From positions 1 through 64,000 of the forward strand of contig NZ_PVNP01000182.1 of the NCBI RefSeq assembly GCF_002993365.1: a stretch of 64,000 bases of DNA, given 5' to 3'. This document shows positions 50,041 through 59,191 of this stretch, one piece after another. This DNA is from Marisediminitalea alba. Lineage in GTDB: Bacteria > Pseudomonadota > Gammaproteobacteria > Enterobacterales > Alteromonadaceae. The position numbers and the translations under genes were made by a program. Position 1 is the first letter of the stretch; each line of letters opens with the position of its first letter. Under the pieces are notes generated by a model. That model was not told the origin of the DNA. It saw only the letters and a list, made by a program, of their open reading frames with translations, and made no database searches.

Positions 50041-50280
50041 AATAAAAAAGGTGATGGTATCACACCATCACCTTGTTAATTGAGTGTCAGATGACACCTC
50101 TCCCGTTAGTGCACTTCTCTGTGCGGCTGGCTTTCCTGCAGTGCTCCCCTTATTGTTCTTTTTCACAGAGCATTTTTTGTTCTGGGTCTTCCTGACACTT
50201 TATAAATTCATCCGTGGACTGACTTTTTATTTTTGTTGTTATTGTCGGGCTGTTTCACAACAGGTTTCACGACGCAAACT
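50041..50280 (-). ncRNA. csrC: CsrB/CsrC-family regulatory RNA
   Basis: A gene-free stretch ending in a strong minus-strand terminator (AAGGTGATGG / CCATCACCTT, 50048-50074, then TTTTTT). Upstream on the same strand at least five GGA motifs occur, in contexts such as CAGGAAG, GGGGAGC, CAGGAAA and GGGAGA, several of them in loops or A-rich linkers. Csr RNAs sequester CsrA through such motifs. E. coli csrC lies between yihA (engB) and yihI; here the RNA lies between the same genes, with a methyltransferase and cytochrome gene added. The 5' end is estimated; an inverted pair of TGTAAGC half-sites (GacA/UvrY-like, 50282-50289 and 50339-50346) lies just upstream. Confidence 0.68.
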
Positions 50281-50366
50281 AGCTTACACTAACTGTAATA
50301 AATTACAACACTGCGTGTTACATTTTATTAACAATGGCGTGTAAGCATTAGTCAGCACGGTAAATT

Positions 50367-50990
50367 TTAGTGTAAACCCGCGATATAATTCGCCAGGATT
50401 TCGATGTCTTCGTCAGTCAGTTTAGAGGCTACGTCGCGCATCATACCGTTCATGTCGTTGTGACGTTCGCCGGCGCGGAAGGCTTTTAACTGAGCAGTAG
50501 TATAGGCTGCATGCTGACCACTGATATCCGGGAAACCTGCTAATTGCATGCCGTTACCACTTGGGCCGTGACACGCAATACAAGCTGTTACGCCACGTTC
50601 TGCATCACCACCGCGGTACAGAGCTTCTCCCGGCTCAACAAAGTTTTCCGGAGTAGAGCCCGGCGTTGCTTCCTGGCTTGAGAAGTAAGCCGCCAAATCG
50701 GCAATATCCTGATCGCTCAGCGGGGCAGCCATACCGTTCATCACGGCATTATTACGACCTTCTTCGCCACCGGTAGAAGAGGCTAAGCGGAATTCGGTTA
50801 ATTGTTTTACCAGATAGTTCTGGTGCTGACCGGCAATCTTGGGATTGATATCGATCATACTGTTTCCATCAGGTCCGTGACAGGCAGCACAGACAGCTGA
50901 TTTTGCTTTACCAGCTTCAGGGTCTCCTTCGGCAGTAACAGAAGTGGTAAACCCAAGGGTTAAACAAACCAACAAACACAGTTTTTTCAT
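50367..50990 (-). CDS. cytochrome c4-type dihaem cytochrome
   Basis: A 207-residue periplasmic dihaem cytochrome. The signal peptide is MKKLCLLVCLTLGFTTSVTA (from the ATG at 50988-50990). Two haem-binding sites are CAACH (34-38) and CIACH (137-141), each in a similar c-type half with distal Met ligands in MNGMAAPLSD and MNGMMRDVAS. This duplication is characteristic of cytochrome c4, an electron donor to cytochrome oxidases. In Pseudomonas and Vibrio it also neighbours engB/polA. Confidence 0.92.
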   Translation of the reverse strand: MKKLCLLVCLTLGFTTSVTAEGDPEAGKAKSAVCAACHGPDGNSMIDINPKIAGQHQNYLVKQLTEFRLASSTGGEEGRNNAVMNGMAAPLSDQDIADLAAYFSSQEATPGSTPENFVEPGEALYRGGDAERGVTACIACHGPSGNGMQLAGFPDISGQHAAYTTAQLKAFRAGERHNDMNGMMRDVASKLTDEDIEILANYIAGLH

Positions 50991-51161
50991 AATTTTTCTC
51001 TTACAAGGATCCAACGGCTGATGTGATATACGTGATATCATGCGTATTTTACACATTTAACGCGTCAGAAAAACCTATTCCATGCTAAAACTATGGAATA
51101 ACATCGGTTTAATATTGAACTACGACTAATGTAGCAGACGTTCTGACATTATGAGTACCCC

Positions 51162-51794
51162 ATGAGTTATTACAGCAAAGCAAAATTTTTTACCAGTGCC
51201 CCCGACATTAAGCACCTTAAAGATGATAGCGGTATTGAGGTCGCCTTCGCCGGACGGTCAAATGCCGGTAAGTCCAGCGCTTTAAACACATTAACCCGGC
51301 AGAAAAATCTGGCCAGAACCAGTAAAACCCCAGGCCGCACTCAGCTTATTAACGTGTTTGAGCTGGAAGCCGATAAGCGCTTGGTGGATTTGCCCGGATA
51401 CGGTTATGCCAAAGTACCGCTGGCCATGAAGCAAAAATGGCAGCGTTCCCTTGGTGAGTACTTACAACAGCGCAAAAGCCTGAAGGGCCTGGTTGTACTG
51501 ATGGATATTCGTCATCCTTATAAAGACATCGACCAGGATCTTATCCATTGGGCAGTGGAGGCCGGGATCCCGGTTCTGGCGTTATTAACCAAAGCCGACA
51601 AATTAAAATCAGGTAAACGCAAAGCGCAATTACTGATGGCCAGGGAAGCCGCGCTGGCATTTTGCGGTGACGTCACTGTGCAGACTTTTTCAGCTTTAAA
51701 TAAACACGGTTTACCTGAATTTGAAGCAGTGCTGAACCAATGGTTTGGTCTGATCAAAGATGAGCCGGCGGATGAGGAAGGTAGCGCTGATTAG
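51162..51794 (+). CDS. engB: ribosome-biogenesis GTPase EngB (YihA/YsxC)
   Basis: A 210-residue small GTPase. G1 is GRSNAGKSS (31-39), G3 is [10 protein letters not shown]4 is TKADK. It takes part in 50S assembly and cell division. Divergent from the cytochrome gene and convergent toward the sRNA/polA region, matching the polA-spf-engB order of E. coli. Confidence 0.96.
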   Translation: MSYYSKAKFFTSAPDIKHLKDDSGIEVAFAGRSNAGKSSALNTLTRQKNLARTSKTPGRTQLINVFELEADKRLVDLPGYGYAKVPLAMKQKWQRSLGEYLQQRKSLKGLVVLMDIRHPYKDIDQDLIHWAVEAGIPVLALLTKADKLKSGKRKAQLLMAREAALAFCGDVTVQTFSALNKHGLPEFEAVLNQWFGLIKDEPADEEGSAD

Positions 51795-51802
51795 CAGCGC
51801 CC

Positions 51803-51833
51803 AAAAAATAACCCCATTCATGGAATGGGGTTA
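51803..51833 (-). terminator. strong terminator directed to the minus strand after engB
   Basis: TAACCCCATTC (51809-51819) and GAATGGGGTTA (51823-51833) form a perfect 11-bp stem with a 3-nt loop. The T-run (TATTTTTT) is on the minus side, opposite to engB. It may back up the Spot 42 terminator, serve engB inefficiently, or end a short unannotated minus-strand RNA. Confidence 0.75.
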
Positions 51834-52046
51834 AGGACTGAGAGAAAACACATAAAAAAACCGATTATAAGAGTACGTAATCACCCCGAAAGTTCAGAAA
51901 TAATTCATTTATTTTTAAATTAATTTTATTCTTTTTATTTATCAGTATTTTAAGCGTGAAAAAATCGTTGTTCAGGCGTGTTGAGGAAGGTAGAAATACT
52001 TTACGGGCAGCTTGAACGGGCCCGCCTGCAGTTTTATTCCAGACAT

Positions 52047-52118
52047 AAAAAAAGCTCCGGTAAACACCGGAGCTCAAATCAAAGGTTTGAAAAATGATTT
52101 CTCACCTCTGTACCCTAC
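52047..52118 (-). ncRNA. spf: Spot 42 regulatory RNA
   Basis: On the minus strand the RNA begins GTAGGGTACAGAGGTGAGA, nearly identical to the first 19 nt of E. coli Spot 42, and continues with a U-rich single-stranded stretch containing CAAACCTTTGA. It ends in the terminator AGCTCCGG / CCGGAGCT (52053-52074) followed by a T-run. The predicted length is about 72 nt against 109 in E. coli, so the 3' half is shorter. Spot 42 pairs through Hfq with mRNAs of catabolic genes. Position between polA and engB agrees with known synteny. Confidence 0.92.
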
Positions 52119-52125
52119 AGTGGTA

Positions 52126-52199
52126 AGACTACCTAAGCTAAACGAAAACGGCAAGTCAAAAATGTAATTTTATTACTTATGTAACCGGTGACTTGCCGT
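52126..52199 (-). promoter_or_regulatory. spf promoter overlapping an 11-bp inverted repeat (probable polA terminator)
   Basis: On the minus strand TTGCCG (52149-52154) and TAGTCT (52126-52131) have a 17-bp spacer and fit the RNA start at 52118. The -35 is part of the right arm of the perfect repeat ACGGCAAGTCA / TGACTTGCCGT (52148-52158 and 52189-52199). In polA mRNA this repeat would form a stem followed by TTTTCGTTT. No CRP site was recognised. Confidence 0.65.
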
Positions 52200-52244
52200 A
52201 ATATTCAGCAATTGTTACGTTTTTTCTGAAAGCTAATTACCTTT

Positions 52245-55016
52245 TTAGTGTGCTTCTTCCCAGTTTTCGCCATTTCCGGCTTCTACTTTCAGTGGTACCG
52301 ACAGTGTTGCCGCTTGTTCCATTAGTTCCACTATGGTTGCTACATTGGTATCCAGGGTGTCCTGCTTGATTTCAAATACCAATTCATCGTGCACCTGCAT
52401 GATCATCACTACGTCATCGTTGTCGGTGCTACGGTTCCAATCATCCACCTGAATCATAGCCATTTTTATTACGTCGGCAGCCGTGCCCTGCATGGGTGCA
52501 TTGATGGCCGCCCGTTCGGCACCTTTGCGACGCGCACCGTTGCTCGATTTAATTTCAGGCAGATACAGCCGGCGGCCAAATACGGTTTCGACATAACCAT
52601 GTTCTTTGGCAAATTCACGGGTACGATCCATATACTCGAGTACGCCGGGGTAACGTTTGAAATACAGATCCATATATTCCTGGGCTTCCTGGCGGCTAAC
52701 ATGTAACTGTTTGGCCAGACCAAATGCAGACATCCCGTAAATCAGGCCAAAGTTAATGGCTTTGGCGCTGCGGCGCTGGTTATCGGTGACGTCATCTTCA
52801 GCAACATTAAATACTTCCGAGGCCGTTGCCCGGTGAATATCCTTGCCATGGGCAAAGGCGTCGAGCAGTCCCTTATCGCCGGACAAGTGAGCCATAATCC
52901 GCAACTCGATTTGTGAGTAGTCGGCCGCCACAATCTTGTATCCCTCGCGGGCGATAAAGGCTTTACGCACCCGGCGGCCTTCTTCGTTGCGAATAGGGAT
53001 ATTCTGTAAGTTAGGATCCGTTGACGATAGCCGGCCGGTGGCGGTCACTGCCTGATGATAAGAGGTATGAACACGACCGGTGCGATGATTAATCATCTTC
53101 GGCAGTTTATCCGTGTAGGTATTCTTAAGCTTGGTCAGACCGCGGTATTCCATAATCAGCGCCGGCAGAGGGTAGTCCAGTGCCAGTTCCTGCAACACTT
53201 CTTCAGAGGTTGAAGGTGCGCCTTTAGGGGTCTTTTTAACCACCGGCAGCTCCATCTTCTCAAACAGAATGTGCTGCAGTTGTTTGGTGGAGCCCAAATT
53301 AAATGCTTCCCCGGCCATCTCATGCACTTCTTTTTCAAGCTCCATGATGCGGGTAGCCAGTTGCTGACTTTGCTGACTTAATTGCTGACTGTCTATCAGT
53401 ACACCCTGTTGTTCCATGCGGGCCAGAATAGAGGCCAGTGGTACTTCAATTTCCTGCAGAATTTTCTTCAGGGTGTCTTCGGCCGCTACCTTTGGCCACA
53501 GCACTTCGTGTAAACGCAGGGTGATGTCGGCATCTTCTGCCGCATAAAAGGCGGCTTGTTCCAGCTCGATCTGATTAAAGGTGAGCTGTTTAGCCCCTTT
53601 ACCCGCGATCTCTTCATAATGAACGGTACGATGGTTCAGATAGTTTTGTGCCAGGGTATCCATATCGTGTCGACTACCGGTACTGTTTAATACATAAGAC
53701 TCGAGCATGGTATCGAAACCAATGCCATCGAGTGTAATGTCGTAATTAGCGAGTACATTTTTGTCGTACTTAAGATGCTGGCCTACCTTGATCCGGGAAG
53801 CATCCTCCAGCCAGGGTTTTAACTGCTGAAGTAACCAGTCTCTGGATAGCTGTTCCGGTGCATCCGGGTAGTCATGTGCAACCGGCAGGTACGCGGCAAC
53901 ACCAGGCTCCATACAAAAAGACATACCAACCAGCTCCGCTTCCATATAGTCCAGGCTGGTGGTTTCGGTATCAAAAGCAACAATATCGGCCAGTTGGATT
54001 CTTTCAAACCACTGCTTGAATGTGGCTTCGTCGAGGATCGTTGTGTAGTCAGTCTCGATATCAGCAGCGGCGGAATCTTCTTCATCGGTCTCTTTACTTT
54101 GACTGTCTGAATCTGTTGCGGCCGGTGTGGCCTGACTGCTGGTGACTTCGGTGTACCAGCGCTTAAATTCGTATTCGCTGTACAGATCAGCCAGTTTGTC
54201 GTTATCGGCTTGTTCCGGGGTAAGGGTTTGTGGCGAATAGTCGAGGTTAAGGTCTACATCAATGGTTGCCAGCTTATAAGATAAACGGGCTTGCTCTTCA
54301 TACTCGGCCATTTTCTTGCCCAGTGTTTTGGCACCGCGAAAATCCAGTTCGGCAATTTTATCCAGGTTTTGATAGATGGCTTCGATGCCACCAATACCAT
54401 TTAATAGTCCCTGGGCGCTCTTATCCCCAACACCCGGTACACCAGGAATATTATCGACTTTATCCCCTTTGAGTGCGAGGAAGTCGATGACCAGTTCTGG
54501 CGGGATCCCAAACTTATCCTGCACACCCTGAACGTCCATCAACTGGTTGTTCATGGTATTGATTAATGTTACGTGCTCATTGACTAACTGAGCCATGTCC
54601 TTATCGCCGGTGCTGATCAGGGTGTCTATGCCCTGTTCACCGGCCTGGCGGGCGAGGGTACCGATTACGTCGTCAGCTTCTACCCCGTCTTCGATAATCA
54701 GCGGTAAGCCCATGGCTTTAATAATATCGTGCAGCGGTGCTATTTGCGAGCGCAGCTCATCGGGCATGGGAGGGCGGTTAGCCTTGTATTCCGGATAGAT
54801 ATCATCCCGAAAGGTCTTTCCCTTGGCATCGAATACCACGCCAATATGCGTTGGGTTGTACTGTTTAATCAAGCTTTTGAGCATATTGATCACGCCATAG
54901 ATCGCGCCTGTATCCTGACCCTTGGTATTGGTCAGCGGTGGTAATCCATGAAAAGCTCTGAACAGGTATGACGACCCATCGACGAGGATAAACGGGGGCT
55001 TTGAAGGGGATGACAT
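52245..55016 (-). CDS. polA: DNA polymerase I
   Basis: A 923-residue three-domain Pol I. The 5' nuclease domain (1-290) has [14 protein letters not shown] and [12 protein letters not shown]. The 3'-5' exonuclease (about 330-520) keeps its acidic residues in [12 protein letters not shown] and [12 protein letters not shown]. The polymerase domain has motif [18 protein letters not shown], motif [15 protein letters not shown] and motif [13 protein letters not shown] short acidic linker (about 300-325) differs from E. coli. All catalytic residues look present. Confidence 0.98.
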   Translation of the reverse strand: MSSPSKPPFILVDGSSYLFRAFHGLPPLTNTKGQDTGAIYGVINMLKSLIKQYNPTHIGVVFDAKGKTFRDDIYPEYKANRPPMPDELRSQIAPLHDIIKAMGLPLIIEDGVEADDVIGTLARQAGEQGIDTLISTGDKDMAQLVNEHVTLINTMNNQLMDVQGVQDKFGIPPELVIDFLALKGDKVDNIPGVPGVGDKSAQGLLNGIGGIEAIYQNLDKIAELDFRGAKTLGKKMAEYEEQARLSYKLATIDVDLNLDYSPQTLTPEQADNDKLADLYSEYEFKRWYTEVTSSQATPAATDSDSQSKETDEEDSAAADIETDYTTILDEATFKQWFERIQLADIVAFDTETTSLDYMEAELVGMSFCMEPGVAAYLPVAHDYPDAPEQLSRDWLLQQLKPWLEDASRIKVGQHLKYDKNVLANYDITLDGIGFDTMLESYVLNSTGSRHDMDTLAQNYLNHRTVHYEEIAGKGAKQLTFNQIELEQAAFYAAEDADITLRLHEVLWPKVAAEDTLKKILQEIEVPLASILARMEQQGVLIDSQQLSQQSQQLATRIMELEKEVHEMAGEAFNLGSTKQLQHILFEKMELPVVKKTPKGAPSTSEEVLQELALDYPLPALIMEYRGLTKLKNTYTDKLPKMINHRTGRVHTSYHQAVTATGRLSSTDPNLQNIPIRNEEGRRVRKAFIAREGYKIVAADYSQIELRIMAHLSGDKGLLDAFAHGKDIHRATASEVFNVAEDDVTDNQRRSAKAINFGLIYGMSAFGLAKQLHVSRQEAQEYMDLYFKRYPGVLEYMDRTREFAKEHGYVETVFGRRLYLPEIKSSNGARRKGAERAAINAPMQGTAADVIKMAMIQVDDWNRSTDNDDVVMIMQVHDELVFEIKQDTLDTNVATIVELMEQAATLSVPLKVEAGNGENWEEAH

Positions 55017-55086
55017 GATTAAAATCTTCTTTTGCTATGGTCTGTGGCGAAGCATGCCATACACCTTTAGTGATGGCTACTATTGC

Positions 55087-55252
55087 GATCCCAGTGGTTG
55101 TGGATAACTTTGTGATCTAATGTGATCAACGTAAATTTTTCGCGATCAGATCGCTACGATATTGGTAGCAGATCTTTATGAAAAGTAAGGGAAAAATAAA
55201 ATTTTTGCGGACTATATCCTGCTTTATTATTTCCATATATTATTGTGGATAA
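55087..55252. promoter_or_regulatory. DnaA-box and GATC cluster upstream of polA
   Basis: Two perfect DnaA boxes TGTGGATAA (55099-55107 and 55244-55252) and six GATC sites (55087, 55114, 55124, 55144, 55149, 55171) lie within 166 bp. The region, 55017-55410, separates polA from divergent elbB and has no gene. It could place polA under DnaA or SeqA control or act as a DnaA-titration site. Confidence 0.65.
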
Positions 55253-55410
55253 CCAAGCTGTCTATTATTTAGGCAGGCGCTGGTACAGAGGATAATTTAG
55301 CATATACCAGTAGAAATCCTAGTTTTGGTTGATAAAATTTTAATTGGTTAAAGGCAATTCATAAAATGAAATTGCATAAGCCAGAAAAGACACAGTATGG
55401 AGACAAGATC

Positions 55411-56067
55411 ATGAAAAAAGTAGCTGTAATTCTGAGTGGGTGTGGCGTTTACGACGGCGCCGAAATTCATGAGTCCGTGCTAACGCTGCAAAGTATTCTG
55501 AAACACGGTGGCAGTTACCAGTGTTTTGCTCCGGACAAGCCGCAGTTGCACGTGATTAATCACCTGACAGGGGAAGTGGCAGAAGGTGAATCGCGTAATG
55601 TACTGGTGGAGTCAGCGCGTATCACCCGCGGCAAGGTTCAGGCCATAACTGAGTGTAACGTTGACGACTTTGATTTGTTAATTTTACCGGGTGGTTTTGG
55701 CGCAGCTAAAAACCTGTGCACCTTCGCGGTCGATGGCGCCGAATGTGAATTTGACGCCGATGTACTCTCAGTTTGTAAAGCTTTTGCCGACGCTGGTAAA
55801 CCGGCTGCTTATGCCTGTATTGCACCGGCGCTGGCCGCAAAGGTGTATGGCAACAGCGTAAACCTGACCATTGGTAACGACGCCGGAACTGCAGAAGCGC
55901 TGGAGCAATTTGGCATCAAACATCAAAACTGTGCTGTGACCGAGGTTATTATTGATAGCGAAGCTAAACTGGTTACAACACCTGCCTACATGCTTGGCCA
56001 GAACCTGCTGGAAGTAGGGGAAGGGCTCGATAAGATGGTGCAGGCAGTGTTTGCTATGCAGACGTAA
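55411..56067 (+). CDS. elbB: ElbB (DJ-1/PfpI superfamily glyoxalase-like protein)
   Basis: A 218-residue ElbB from the ATG at 55411 (GGAG 9 nt upstream). It begins MKKVAVILSGCGVYDGAEIH, followed by LILPGGFGAAKNLC and PAAYACIAPALAA with the nucleophile-elbow Cys. In E. coli ElbB is linked to isoprenoid or glyoxal metabolism. Divergent from polA and 90 bp before trkH. Confidence 0.93.
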   Translation: MKKVAVILSGCGVYDGAEIHESVLTLQSILKHGGSYQCFAPDKPQLHVINHLTGEVAEGESRNVLVESARITRGKVQAITECNVDDFDLLILPGGFGAAKNLCTFAVDGAECEFDADVLSVCKAFADAGKPAAYACIAPALAAKVYGNSVNLTIGNDAGTAEALEQFGIKHQNCAVTEVIIDSEAKLVTTPAYMLGQNLLEVGEGLDKMVQAVFAMQT

Positions 56068-56157
56068 TACTGAAGAGTCTCTTGGTTGTATGTAGCTTTC
56101 GCTATATAGTGAGAGCTGCATCAATTCAATAACATAAAAAATAGCCAACATACTATA

Positions 56158-57609
56158 ATGCATTATCGCGCTATCATTCGTATTTTAGGGTTACTGGTTG
56201 CACTATTCTCAGTCACCATGATCCCACCAGCGATCGTTTCTCTGATTTACGAAGACGGTAGTGGTTTGCCATTCTTCCTGGCTTTTATTCTATGTATACT
56301 GACCGGTTGCGCGTTTTGGTATCCCAATCGCAGCCATCGCCAGGACCTGAGAGCCCGCGAAGGCTTTTTGATTGTGGTGTTATTCTGGTCGGTACTGGCC
56401 AGTTTCGGTGCTATTCCGTTTATTCTTCTCGAACAACCTTCTATGACCGTAACCGATGCGTTTTTTGAATCGTTTTCGGGCTTAACCACCACCGGGGCAA
56501 CGGTAATTGAAGGGATTGATTTTCTGCCCCATTCCGTACAGTTTTACCGGCAGCAACTGCAATGGCTGGGCGGTATGGGGATCATCGTGCTGGCGGTGGC
56601 TATTCTGCCAATTCTGGGCGTAGGGGGAATGCAGCTGTACCGGGCCGAAACACCCGGGCCGGTGAAAGACTCTAAAATGACCCCGCGTATAGCCGATACT
56701 GCCAAGCATCTCTGGTATATCTATTTATCGCTGACCACTGCGTGCACGCTGGCTTACTGGTTTGCCGGGATGAACTGGTTCGACGCCATATGTCATTCCT
56801 TTTCGACCATCGCCATTGGCGGGTTTTCTACCCACGATGCCAGCCTGGGTTATTTTGACAGTCCGGTGGTTAACGCCATTTGTGCCCTGTTTTTGATTAT
56901 CGCCGCCTTTAACTTTTCGCTGCATTACGCTGCAGCCAGTGGCCGGTCATTAAAAGGGTACTGGCAGGACCCTGAATTAAAGGCCTTTCTATTTATTCAG
57001 GCGGCACTGATTAGCGTATGTTTTATGGTGCTGGTTTTCCACAATCATTTCAGCGACGCTGAGGAAGCTCTGGATCAGGCCGTTATCCAGGCCGTATCGA
57101 TCAGTACTACTGCCGGATTCGCTACCACCGATTTTGCAAACTGGCCGTCATTTCTGCCTATATTGCTGATTTTTTCCAGCTTCATTGGTGGCTGCGCCGG
57201 CTCTACTGGTGGCGGGTTAAAAGTGATCCGGGTTTATCTGTTGTTTCTGCAAGGCAAACGGGAAATCGACCGGCTGATCCATCCTAAAGCCGTTTACTCC
57301 GTTAAGCTCGGAGAACGTGCGATGCCAGACAGGGTAGTAGAAGCGGTATGGGGCTTCTTCTCTGCTTACGCAATTGTGTTTGTGGTGATCATGATAGGCC
57401 TGATTGCTACCGGACTGGATAATATCACTGCCTTCACTGCAACAGCAGCTACCTTAAACAACCTTGGCCCTGGGCTGGGTTCGGTTGCGGGCACCTTTGC
57501 CGATGTCAGCGATGGCGGTAAGTGGTTACTGGTTACCGCCATGCTGTTTGGTCGACTGGAAGTCTTTTCCTTACTGGTATTGTTCTCGCCAACGTTCTGG
57601 CGGGGCTAA
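56158..57609 (+). CDS. trkH: Trk potassium transporter membrane subunit TrkH
   Basis: A 483-residue potassium translocator with the four TrkH pore segments: FFESFSGLTTTGATV, HSFSTIAIGGFSTHD, AVSISTTAGFATTDF and TATAATLNNLGPGLG, each with a selectivity Gly. About ten membrane helices are visible. It acts with TrkA (encoded 1.6 kb away on the other strand). The stop overlaps that of the convergent CsgG-like gene by 4 nt. Confidence 0.96.
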   Translation: MHYRAIIRILGLLVALFSVTMIPPAIVSLIYEDGSGLPFFLAFILCILTGCAFWYPNRSHRQDLRAREGFLIVVLFWSVLASFGAIPFILLEQPSMTVTDAFFESFSGLTTTGATVIEGIDFLPHSVQFYRQQLQWLGGMGIIVLAVAILPILGVGGMQLYRAETPGPVKDSKMTPRIADTAKHLWYIYLSLTTACTLAYWFAGMNWFDAICHSFSTIAIGGFSTHDASLGYFDSPVVNAICALFLIIAAFNFSLHYAAASGRSLKGYWQDPELKAFLFIQAALISVCFMVLVFHNHFSDAEEALDQAVIQAVSISTTAGFATTDFANWPSFLPILLIFSSFIGGCAGSTGGGLKVIRVYLLFLQGKREIDRLIHPKAVYSVKLGERAMPDRVVEAVWGFFSAYAIVFVVIMIGLIATGLDNITAFTATAATLNNLGPGLGSVAGTFADVSDGGKWLLVTAMLFGRLEVFSLLVLFSPTFWRG

Positions 57610-58961
57610 ATACCTTCAGGAAATAAGTTATCCTTGGTAACAAGCTGGATATCAGAAATCATATAGCGAACGTCTTCTGATAACCGTTCGTTTTTCAACG
57701 CCATTTGACGATTGCGTTCGAATATTTTGCTGTGGCTCTCAATACGTTTACCCATAACTCGCCAGGCTTCAGCCCTAGCTTCATATGGCCAGGCCTCTAA
57801 TTCGATACGATAAGTATCCAGTTGACCAAGAAGCATTGTTGCAACCGAAGAAATGGACATACCGCCAAATGCATTGCTGTTATTTTCAGGGTCAAAACTA
57901 GCAAATGCTGTTACTAATGGTCCGGTATTTTTAAGCCATTCAAAATACTTATTAAAAGCATCTTCGTCATATTCTTCTATATCAAAGTTATAGTTTTTAC
58001 TGCGATTCACAGAAGTTGATGCCGGCGTGGGTTCCACATAAACCGCTGTTGATACCAGCGGCGGGCTTGGCTCCTGTGGAATAGGTTGCGTTTGTGGCTG
58101 GGCATCCTGTGCACCGCTGACCGACAGTGAACCACCGTTACCAAGGCCACCTTCGACTTCCTGAGCTTTGTAGTTCCTCAGTGCTTTAACCATATTATTA
58201 AACGAGTCGGCGAATGCGGTTGTCAGCATCTTACCTTCAGGTGTCTTTGAGTACGCTCCACCTGCACCGCCTACACCACCACCAAACATCCCGGCAAACA
58301 TGCCAAAATCATAGTTCGACGATGAGCCGTAAGAGGATGATAGCTGCACACCTGAGCGGTTATCGATCAGCATTAACGTTGTAGCAGCTTCGTTTTTGTC
58401 GAAGGCACCACCCACCAGGGAGCCCAGACCGCCCAGTAACGCCCCACCAATAGCTTTTCCTGAGCTTGTTTTTTCAGCAAACATAACCTCCGGACTTACC
58501 GTATAATCTGCAGCTACCATCTGACCTGCGCCAATATTACTGGTGTTACGTAGCTGGCCGGATTGCATTAACTGACGCTCTCTGTTCATCGCATTCATTG
58601 CCCGACCACGCTCAACAATCACAAAGCAGTTTGACTGTTGAATCATCAGGCGAAGAATCGGAACTGTACTGCCAACTTTAGGGTAGGTTCTGCGGTAATC
58701 CTGCCACCAGGGCAAGGTGGTGTCTTCAAATATCGAAGCGGTACCCAATGGGGTATCGCATTTTTCCAGAGCGGTATTGTTTTCCGACGCATTTGCACCA
58801 CCAGCGGCGCCGGTAACGGTGCTGTCACTGCCGCCCATCATCGGGTTGGTTGACATACACGCCGTTTGAAAAGCCAAAGCGCTGGCAATGGTTAACAGCT
58901 TCAGTGATTTAATAGGGGTTTGCTTGAACGGTTTTACAACCTTTGAATTGATAGTTTTCAC
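57606..58961 (-). CDS. CsgG-like outer-membrane lipoprotein
   Basis: A 451-residue lipoprotein with a long signal region and lipobox FQTAC (Cys35). Residues about 95-290 resemble the CsgG/curli-transport fold: LRLMIQQSNCFVIVERGRAM, then GAGQMVAADYTVSPEVMFAE and a Gly-rich hairpin segment FGMFAGMFGGGVGGAGGAYS. A Pro/Gln-rich linker (about 305-335) leads to a C-terminal helical domain (about 340-451) that is not part of CsgG. No curli genes are near, so it is probably one of the CsgG-like stress or assembly lipoproteins; the function is unknown. Confidence 0.75.
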   Translation of the reverse strand: MKTINSKVVKPFKQTPIKSLKLLTIASALAFQTACMSTNPMMGGSDSTVTGAAGGANASENNTALEKCDTPLGTASIFEDTTLPWWQDYRRTYPKVGSTVPILRLMIQQSNCFVIVERGRAMNAMNRERQLMQSGQLRNTSNIGAGQMVAADYTVSPEVMFAEKTSSGKAIGGALLGGLGSLVGGAFDKNEAATTLMLIDNRSGVQLSSSYGSSSNYDFGMFAGMFGGGVGGAGGAYSKTPEGKMLTTAFADSFNNMVKALRNYKAQEVEGGLGNGGSLSVSGAQDAQPQTQPIPQEPSPPLVSTAVYVEPTPASTSVNRSKNYNFDIEEYDEDAFNKYFEWLKNTGPLVTAFASFDPENNSNAFGGMSISSVATMLLGQLDTYRIELEAWPYEARAEAWRVMGKRIESHSKIFERNRQMALKNERLSEDVRYMISDIQLVTKDNLFPEGI

Positions 58962-59191
58962 GGATCCCTCTCATACAATACTAACAATTAAGGAAACCGA
59001 TGGGGTATCACGTTTCAGTAAAAACGTTCGAGTGATTATGTACTTAACCTCACCGGCAACGGCGTCGTATAAACAAGGAAAACCGCTGTAATTCGCAATA
59101 CTCCCTAGCGAAAAATCAACATCCTGATTAACTTCACAACACAGTAAAATCTATCAGTTTAGACGTTTTTTGCAAGCAAACTGGACACTCT

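Noticed and set aside
50084..50344. An 86-codon open frame on the plus strand
   Set aside because: It covers the CsrB/C-like RNA on the other strand, has no ribosome site and an unnatural composition rich in Phe, Cys and Leu.
51865..52077. A 70-codon minus-strand frame overlapping spf
   Set aside because: Its start lies within the Spot 42 RNA and its tail in AT-rich DNA; no ribosome site and no family pattern.
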